The notes under the pieces were generated by a model, which saw only the letters and a list, made by a program, of their open reading frames with translations, was not told where the DNA came from and ran no database searches. Shown one piece after another: positions 27,534 through 33,571 of a stretch of 33,571 nucleotides of DNA; position 1 is the stretch's first letter; every line of letters starts with the position of its first letter. The position numbers and the translations under genes were made by a program. Location: assembly GCA_014384555.1 (NCBI GenBank), contig JACNFR010000048.1, forward strand, positions 1-33,571, in the 5' to 3' direction. Origin of the DNA: Candidatus Nitrosopumilus sp. Its GTDB lineage: Archaea; Thermoproteota; Nitrososphaeria; Nitrososphaerales; Nitrosopumilaceae.

Positions 27534-28469
27534 TTACTTGAAAAGCGTGACTGCAAGATAGGCAACATATCCAACGGTAAGACAAATCCCCATAACCCTA
27601 CCAATAAATCCAGTTTTTAGTGCAATCAATAATGATAAACTGAATATGATCATGATTGCATAGTCAACATAAACATCAGCACCCACCATCACTCCACCAA
27701 GGGCTGCACCAACTCCCATAATCATCAAAATATTGTAAATGTTACTTCCAATGATATTGCCAACTCCAATATCTGCATGACCCTTTCTTATTGCAATGAC
27801 AGATGTGATTAATTCCGGAAGAGATGTTCCAATTGCAATAACAGTTAATCCGATTATTTTTTCAGACAAGCCAAATTCTTTTGCCAAAATTACTGCATTG
27901 TCAACTGTAAGTATAGCACCGACATATAACAAGACAACGCCAATTCCAATCAATCCAGCAGATTTTAGATAAACATTATTTGCACCCTGTTCAATTTTTT
28001 CTTTGTTTTCTGCTCTTTGCTTCATGGCATCTTTGAATGTGTAATATCCAAACACTGTCAATCCAGCAAGTAACAAAATACCATCATATTGAGAAATCTC
28101 CCCATCAATTGAAATTAAAATTAAAAGTACTGAAACACCGAGCATGATTGGGATTTCTTTTTTTAGAATAGATTTAGATACTGCAAGGGGAACAATGATT
28201 GCTGCAATTCCTATAACCATTCCAACATTTGCAATGTTACTTCCAATGATATTTCCAAGAATTATTGCACTGTGCTCCCCAGCTGCTGCAACACTTGCTG
28301 CAAGTTCAGGAGTTGATGTGCCATATGCTACAATAGTCATACCGATTACCAAATTACTAATACGGAATTTTCTTGCAATTGCCACACCGCCACTAACTAA
28401 CCAGTTACCACCAAAACACAGCATAACTAATCCAACTACAGTCAGTATGGCACTTATTGCAATTTCCAC
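27534..28469 (-). CDS. Calcium/sodium antiporter (CaCA family, YrbG-like)
   Basis: Two inverted alpha-repeats: VAYGTSTPELAASVAA...GNIIGSNIANVG and IAIGTSLPELITSVIAIRKGHADIGVGNIIGSNIYNI. Confidence 0.94.
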   Translation of the reverse strand: MEIAISAILTVVGLVMLCFGGNWLVSGGVAIARKFRISNLVIGMTIVAYGTSTPELAASVAAAGEHSAIILGNIIGSNIANVGMVIGIAAIIVPLAVSKSILKKEIPIMLGVSVLLILISIDGEISQYDGILLLAGLTVFGYYTFKDAMKQRAENKEKIEQGANNVYLKSAGLIGIGVVLLYVGAILTVDNAVILAKEFGLSEKIIGLTVIAIGTSLPELITSVIAIRKGHADIGVGNIIGSNIYNILMIMGVGAALGGVMVGADVYVDYAIMIIFSLSLLIALKTGFIGRVMGICLTVGYVAYLAVTLFK

Positions 28470-28634
28470 AAATTGGATTTGGGTTTTGGCTGTTTAAATC
28501 AGGTGATATGCTATAATTTCACAATTCAAACAATTCAAGCTAATTGTAAAAACAGCCGATCTAGTCACGATCAGGTGTAAAAAAACAAGCTGAGAAGATC
28601 AACAAAAATCATGTCAAACACTAATAAGGTAATG

Positions 28635-28651
28635 TACCGTACTATACGGTA
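28635..28651. promoter_or_regulatory. Perfect inverted repeat TACCGTA-CTA-TACGGTA, candidate operator
   Basis: 7-bp perfect arms, 3-nt spacer, ending 2 nt before the ATG at 28654 of a winged-helix-like gene. Confidence 0.5.
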
Positions 28652-28653
28652 TA

Positions 28654-29007
28654 ATGAGAGCAAGACTAACCTATGTACCACTAGAAGTGGCAGACCAGTT
28701 TGGGGATTTCATCATACAAAGAGATGAGCAAATACTAGACGCAGTAAAAGCAAGGACAAAAGATTACAGTACGTTATCTTTATTGAAATTGTTATACCAA
28801 CTAAGAGGCAACCCCATGACATTCTCTGATTTGTATTCAAAGTCAAAGATTAGAATGAAAAAATCATTTCTAAATTATTTGCACTTGTGTGTAGATTACA
28901 AATTCATCAGCAAAGAAGCAGTGGGAGCAAATGTCATCTATACCATTACAGACAAGGGAAGAATTATGTTGGATTTATTTATGCAAAAAAATAACTACGT
29001 AGCATAA
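28654..29007 (+). CDS. Winged-helix-like DNA-binding protein
   Basis: STLSLLKLLYQLRGNPMTFSDLYSKSKIRMKKSFLNYLHLCVDYKFISKEAVGANVIYTITDKGRIMLDLF resembles archaeal PadR/MarR-like wHTH. Confidence 0.65.
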   Translation: MRARLTYVPLEVADQFGDFIIQRDEQILDAVKARTKDYSTLSLLKLLYQLRGNPMTFSDLYSKSKIRMKKSFLNYLHLCVDYKFISKEAVGANVIYTITDKGRIMLDLFMQKNNYVA

Positions 29008-29129
29008 TTCCCTATTCTTTTATTTTCAATAAATTTAGAATCAATTAGATTTTTCCACACCTAAAGGAACCCATCCACCACTTAATGCAGGTGACAAAAG
29101 TAATTAATCAGAACAAATCGACGTAAGCA

Positions 29130-29855
29130 GTGCAAAAAGAATTTCCTGAAGCTGAAGTCTTTGAAATCAAAAAAAGAGAATTAAAGAGTCCAATAATTTT
29201 TGCAGGATTTGTTGGAGCAGGCCTAGTAGGACCAGTTGCAATCAATCACATCATTACAGAATTAGAAATGGAGGAAATAGCAGTGATGAGATCAAAGTAT
29301 CTTCCACCATCAACAGTATTCATGAGAGGTAGATTACGACATCCTTTCAGATTTTATGCAAACAAGGAAGGAACCGTCTGTGCAATAATTTGTGAAATTA
29401 CATTAAGAATGGAGGGACTATACACATTGGTTTCTTCAATTTTAGATTGGGCAGCCCAGAAAGGATCCAAAGAAATTGTAATTTTGGACGGAGTTGCAAG
29501 CACAGAGCACGATGACAAAGCATACTGTGCAGCAGAAGAAGACCTAGTTAGAACAATGGCTGACAAAGACATCAGCATGATTCCTCAAGGATTCATCACA
29601 GGAATTCCAGGAGGCATTCTAAATGAGTGTCTAGTAAGGGAAATACAAGGAATAACCTTATTGGCCAAAGCAAACAAAGAGGCACCAGATTCAGCAGCTG
29701 CTGCAACTCTGATTGAAGCATTAAATCGATTCTATGATATGAAAATAGACACATCAGAATTACAGAAACAAAAAGACAGAATTCATTCAGAGTTTAGCGA
29801 ATTGTCTCAAAAATATTCAGAGCATAGAGAAGAGATATCCGGTATGTACATGTGA
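29130..29855 (+). CDS. PAC2-family (proteasome assembly chaperone-like) protein (GTG start)
   Basis: IIFAGFVGAGLVGPVAINHII, ILDGVASTE, GFITGIPGGILNECLVREIQGITLLA. Confidence 0.88.
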   Translation: MQKEFPEAEVFEIKKRELKSPIIFAGFVGAGLVGPVAINHIITELEMEEIAVMRSKYLPPSTVFMRGRLRHPFRFYANKEGTVCAIICEITLRMEGLYTLVSSILDWAAQKGSKEIVILDGVASTEHDDKAYCAAEEDLVRTMADKDISMIPQGFITGIPGGILNECLVREIQGITLLAKANKEAPDSAAAATLIEALNRFYDMKIDTSELQKQKDRIHSEFSELSQKYSEHREEISGMYM

Positions 29856-29904
29856 TCGAAAAACAGGGCAAATTCTTTTATTCATATAAAATACGCAACA
29901 AACT

Positions 29905-30927
29905 ATGGCTTTAACCTACAAAAAAGCAGGTGTAGACATTTCTAAAATTAAACAAAGTCAAAAAGCAATCGGAAAATTAATTTCATCAACTCATAAACTT
30001 CAGAAAAAAGCCAAGATGACACATGGATTTGGCCACTATGCAGGAATTGTAGAAATTCCTGGCGGAAAACTTTTGGCCACACATACTGACGGAGTAGGAA
30101 CCAAAGTAGTAATTGCAAATATGATGAAAAAATACAACACAATTGGAATTGATTGTGTTGCAATGAACGTCAATGATATAATTTGCATTGGGGCAACACC
30201 AATCTCATTTGTGGATTACATCGCTGCAAACAAAAATGATGTAATGATTTTCAAGAAAATTGTAGAAGGGTTAGTAACAGGTGCAAAGAAATCTGCAATG
30301 CCAATTGTAGGTGGAGAAACTGCAATAATGCCAGATGTAATTGAAGGTAAAGGATTTGCATTTGATTTGGCAGGAATGGTTGTAGGACTATTAGAGAAAA
30401 AGGAGATGGTTCTTGGAAATAAAATTAAAGCAGGCGATGTAATTATTGGAGTAAACAGTTCAGGTATTCATTCAAACGGATACTCACTTGCAAGAAAGGC
30501 ACTATTGACAAAATATTCTGTAAAAGACAAAGTCAAAGGAGTCGGAGTTATTGGTGATGCCTTACTCAAACCAACTGAAATCTATACAAAACCAGTCCTC
30601 GAGATTAATCAAAAATGCAAAGTTAATGGATTTGCGCACATTACAGGCGGTGCATTTACCAAATTATTACGCCTCAAAAACATTGGCTATGAGATAGACT
30701 CACTACCAAAAATCCCACCAATTATGGGATTAGTAGAAGAACAAGGAGTAAAACCAGAAGAAATGTACAAGACGTTTAACATGGGTGTTGGATTCTGCGT
30801 GGTTGCACCAAAAGATCAAGTAACTAGAATCAAATCAATATTCAAAAAACATAAGATCTCAAGTCAAGAGATAGGACAAATCATTTCAAAGAAAGGTGTT
30901 TTTGTAAATTCAACAAAAATTGCTTAA
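29905..30927 (+). CDS. purM: Phosphoribosylformylglycinamidine cyclo-ligase
   Basis: THTDGVGTKVVIA, NDIICIGATPISFVDYIA, GVNSSGIHSNGYSLARK, HITGGAFTKLLRL. Confidence 0.95.
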   Translation: MALTYKKAGVDISKIKQSQKAIGKLISSTHKLQKKAKMTHGFGHYAGIVEIPGGKLLATHTDGVGTKVVIANMMKKYNTIGIDCVAMNVNDIICIGATPISFVDYIAANKNDVMIFKKIVEGLVTGAKKSAMPIVGGETAIMPDVIEGKGFAFDLAGMVVGLLEKKEMVLGNKIKAGDVIIGVNSSGIHSNGYSLARKALLTKYSVKDKVKGVGVIGDALLKPTEIYTKPVLEINQKCKVNGFAHITGGAFTKLLRLKNIGYEIDSLPKIPPIMGLVEEQGVKPEEMYKTFNMGVGFCVVAPKDQVTRIKSIFKKHKISSQEIGQIISKKGVFVNSTKIA

Positions 30928-31001
30928 TTTAACAACAGCAAAATAATTTTCGACTCGATATCACCTTATATGACAGATTTCTCAGTATTTATCAGGAAAA
31001 G

Positions 31002-32255
31002 ATGGCAGAAGCACAATTCATTGAAACAATCATCGGTGTAGGAATTCTTCTGTTTGCAGCCAAATTAATGGCAGAACTTTTCCTTAGACTAAAACTTCCA
31101 ATCGTTTTAGGAGAATTATTAGCTGGAATGATCGTAGGCCCATTTGCATTAGGGGCATTTTTTGTAGTTGATGGAAGACAACTACTCCACATCAATGAAG
31201 AAATCAAAATTCTTGGAGAAATGGGTGCAATTGTAATTTTATTCATGGCAGGATTGGAAATGACACCAAAAGAATTCCTCAAAGGTGGAAAGGCATCATT
31301 TACAGTTGGAACATTGGGTGTTGTAGTTCCGTTCTTTGCAGGTCTTGCAGTATTTCAGATGTTCGGATTCGATGCATTACAATCAATGCTAATCGCTACA
31401 GCACTTACTGCAACAAGTATTGCAATTTCAATTCAAGTGTTAAGTGAGTTCGGCAAAATCAAAACTCCTGAAGCCAGACTCATCATAGGTGCAGCAGTAG
31501 TAGATGATATTTTAGCAATTGCAGTATTATCAGTTGTTTCATCAATTGCAGGTTCAGATGGAGGAGTAGACAATATCGACATTACAGAAATTACAATTAC
31601 AATTTTGAAAGTATTAGGATTCTTTGCAATAATGTTAATCGTAGCAGTAGTAGTCATTCCAAAAATTATCACACCAAGACTATGGAAAGCAAAAGGAAGT
31701 GTGGAAGGAATTGCAACGGCGTCGTTCTTTGGTGCAGCAGCTCTTGCAGGATCTATAGGACTATCACCTATCGTCGGAGCGTTTGCAGTAGGAATGGCAT
31801 TATCAACTACCAAAGTATTTGAAAAAATAGAAAATTACATCGGAAAGATAGGATTGATTTTTGCGCCACTCTTCTTTGCAATCATTGGTGCACAAGTAGA
31901 CTTGAGGGCAGTTAATTTTGAAATTTTAATGATTAGTGCAGTTGTAATCATAGTGGCAGTTGTAACAAAGTTGTTCGGATGTGGATTACCTGCAATGTTG
32001 TTTTTGAAAAGCAAACAACAAGGAATGAGAGTTGGAATTGGAATGATTTCAAGAGGAGAAGTAGGATTGATTGTAGCAGGGGTAGGAGTCACAGCAGGAA
32101 TTCTCACATCAGAAGTATACTCTACAATTGTAATCATGGTGGCAGTAACGACTATCATCACACCAATTTGGCTAAAAATGGAATACAGGAAAGAGCAGAA
32201 AAAAGGTGACGATAACTCTGCATCTGAAAAAAGCACAGAAGGAAAGATAGAATAA
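31002..32255 (+). CDS. Monovalent cation:proton antiporter (CPA2/Kef-type)
   Basis: Polytopic; LPIVLGELLAGMIVGP, FMAGLEM, ATSIAISIQVLSEF, AAVVDDILAIAVLS, ISRGEVGLIVAGVG. Confidence 0.93.
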   Translation: MAEAQFIETIIGVGILLFAAKLMAELFLRLKLPIVLGELLAGMIVGPFALGAFFVVDGRQLLHINEEIKILGEMGAIVILFMAGLEMTPKEFLKGGKASFTVGTLGVVVPFFAGLAVFQMFGFDALQSMLIATALTATSIAISIQVLSEFGKIKTPEARLIIGAAVVDDILAIAVLSVVSSIAGSDGGVDNIDITEITITILKVLGFFAIMLIVAVVVIPKIITPRLWKAKGSVEGIATASFFGAAALAGSIGLSPIVGAFAVGMALSTTKVFEKIENYIGKIGLIFAPLFFAIIGAQVDLRAVNFEILMISAVVIIVAVVTKLFGCGLPAMLFLKSKQQGMRVGIGMISRGEVGLIVAGVGVTAGILTSEVYSTIVIMVAVTTIITPIWLKMEYRKEQKKGDDNSASEKSTEGKIE

Positions 32256-32266
32256 GTTATCAACAA

Positions 32267-32686
32267 GTGTTAAATTACATAAAAAATTCTTTAGGTCAAC
32301 TCATGTCAGAGACGAATAATGATTCATTCAAGGCAGAAATGATTGCAGAGATCAAAAAAATACAATCAGAATTAAACGAATTAAAAATTATCAAAAAGAA
32401 TATTGTAAAAAAATCATCAAAGCGAAAGACTGCAGTAAAGAAAAAGGTGGTAAAGAGAAAACCAGCTAGAAAGACTGCAGTAAAGAAAAAGGTGGTAAAG
32501 AGAAAACCAGCTAGAAAGACTGCAGTAAAGAAAAAGGTGGTAAAGAGAAAACCAGCTAGAAAGACTGCAGTAAAGAAAAAGGTGGTAAAGAGAAAACCAG
32601 CTAGAAAGACTGCAGTAAAGAAAAAGGTGGTAAAGAGAAAACCAGCTAGAAAGACCGTTAAAAGAAAGACAACTAGGCGTAAATAG
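32267..32686 (+). CDS. Lys/Arg-rich histone-H1-like basic protein
   Basis: N-terminal ~50-aa acidic/helical head, then (KTAVKKKVVKRKPAR)x5 and KTVKRKTTRRK. ORF-track start is TTG-type; ATG at 32304 (MSETNNDSFK) is an alternative. Confidence 0.75.
   Translation: MLNYIKNSLGQLMSETNNDSFKAEMIAEIKKIQSELNELKIIKKNIVKKSSKRKTAVKKKVVKRKPARKTAVKKKVVKRKPARKTAVKKKVVKRKPARKTAVKKKVVKRKPARKTAVKKKVVKRKPARKTVKRKTTRRK
32426..32650 (+). repeat. Five head-to-tail 45-bp direct repeats
   Basis: aagactgcagtaaagaaaaaggtggtaaagagaaaaccagctaga repeated five times, apparently identical at nucleotide level. Confidence 0.97.
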
Positions 32687-32742
32687 ATATCAAATATACC
32701 AAATTATTTAACGAATTTATGTCCAAATCAAATTGATCATTC

Positions 32743-33571
32743 ATGAATAAGCTTGACCCTGTCATATCCAAAGCATGTGATGAGATCACTCAGAATTTAC
32801 TAACAATTCAAGAGCCAAGCAAAAAGCAAGTAAAAGAAGAAATCATAAAAATATGTACAAAATACGCACTAGAAAGAATTCCAAAAAATTATGAAATTTT
32901 ATCAATGGCAAAAGAAGCAGATTTTGATAAATTAAAAAAAGTTTTGATACGAAAACCAGCTAAAACCGCATCAGGTGTATCAGTAGTTGCACTAATGCCA
33001 AAACCATATGCATGTCCACATGGACGTTGCACATATTGCCCAGGAGGGATTGAATTTAATTCTCCAAATAGTTACACTGGAAAAGAACCATCATCTCTTA
33101 ATGCAATAGAAAATGAGTTTGATCCTAAATTACAAATCACATCAAAGATTGAAAAATTAATTGCATTTGGACACGACCCGTCAAAAATGGAAGTGGTAAT
33201 TGTAGGTGGAACATTTTTGTTCATGCCAAAAGACTATCAAAAAGATTTCATAAAATCATGCTATGATGCTCTTAATGGGACAGACTCAAAAGATTTGGAA
33301 GAAGCAAAATCAAACAACGAACATGCAGCAATTAGAAACGTAGGATTTACAATCGAGACTAAACCTGATTACTGTAAACAAGAACATGTGGATTTGATGC
33401 TGAGTTATGGAATTACCAGAATAGAGATCGGAGTTCAATCATTGCAAGAACGGGTTTATAAAATAGTTAATCGAGGTCACAACTATAATGATGTAGTAGA
33501 ATCATTTCAAATTTCTAAAGATGCAGGATACAAAATTGTTGCACATATGATGCCAGGATTACCTACAATGA
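32743..33571 (+). CDS. elp3: Elp3-like tRNA uridine(34) acetyltransferase/radical SAM enzyme (3' truncated by window)
   Basis: MNKLDPVISKACDEI...VVALMPKPYACPHGRCTYCPGGIEFNSPNSYTGKEPSSLNAIENEFDPK...RIEIGVQSLQERVYKIVNRGHNYNDV; no stop before the window end. Confidence 0.94.
   Translation, partial: MNKLDPVISKACDEITQNLLTIQEPSKKQVKEEIIKICTKYALERIPKNYEILSMAKEADFDKLKKVLIRKPAKTASGVSVVALMPKPYACPHGRCTYCPGGIEFNSPNSYTGKEPSSLNAIENEFDPKLQITSKIEKLIAFGHDPSKMEVVIVGGTFLFMPKDYQKDFIKSCYDALNGTDSKDLEEAKSNNEHAAIRNVGFTIETKPDYCKQEHVDLMLSYGITRIEIGVQSLQERVYKIVNRGHNYNDVVESFQISKDAGYKIVAHMMPGLPTM

Noticed and set aside
31835-32266. 143-aa minus-strand ORF over the antiporter gene
   Set aside because: Thr/Ile/Pro-rich antisense product typical of shadow ORFs opposite TM-protein genes.
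32426-32650. 45-bp repeats as a CRISPR array
   Set aside because: Units are contiguous with no unique spacers and remain in frame within a Lys-rich ORF.

Overview
This window looks like a gene-dense, AT-rich chromosomal segment from a marine ammonia-oxidising thaumarchaeon (Nitrosopumilus-like). That taxonomic reading is an inference from gene content and sequence style. No mobile elements, CRISPR arrays or classical defence genes are visible. Core genes include TFB, TBP, SUI1/aIF1, Sec61beta, type II methionine aminopeptidase, Tsr3/DUF367, PurM, PAC2, HtrA, PmbA, Elp3 (truncated by the window end) and coenzyme F420/F0 genes in two blocks (cofD-cofC and cofG-cofH). RNA genes are an archaeal RNase P RNA (~960-1250, +) and tRNA-Pro(TGG) (16910-16983, -). 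Several items are missing from the ORF track: Sec61beta, a 32-aa C2H2 zinc-finger ORF, a 47-aa ribbon-helix-helix ORF, a 37-aa zinc-ribbon ORF and the Elp3 start. The observations most worth a second look are: (1) a compact cloverleaf-like structure at 20746-20828, in the leader of a small unknown gene or as a stand-alone sRNA; (2) a C/D-box sRNA candidate just downstream of tRNA-Pro; (3) a family-5 solute-binding protein whose lobes appear in permuted order; (4) a membrane protein with a metallothionein-like Cys-rich cytosolic tail; (5) a single-finger C2H2 mini-protein beside a convergent RHH mini-protein; (6) a perfect inverted repeat abutting the start codon of a winged-helix gene; (7) a histone-H1-like protein built from five identical 45-bp repeats.
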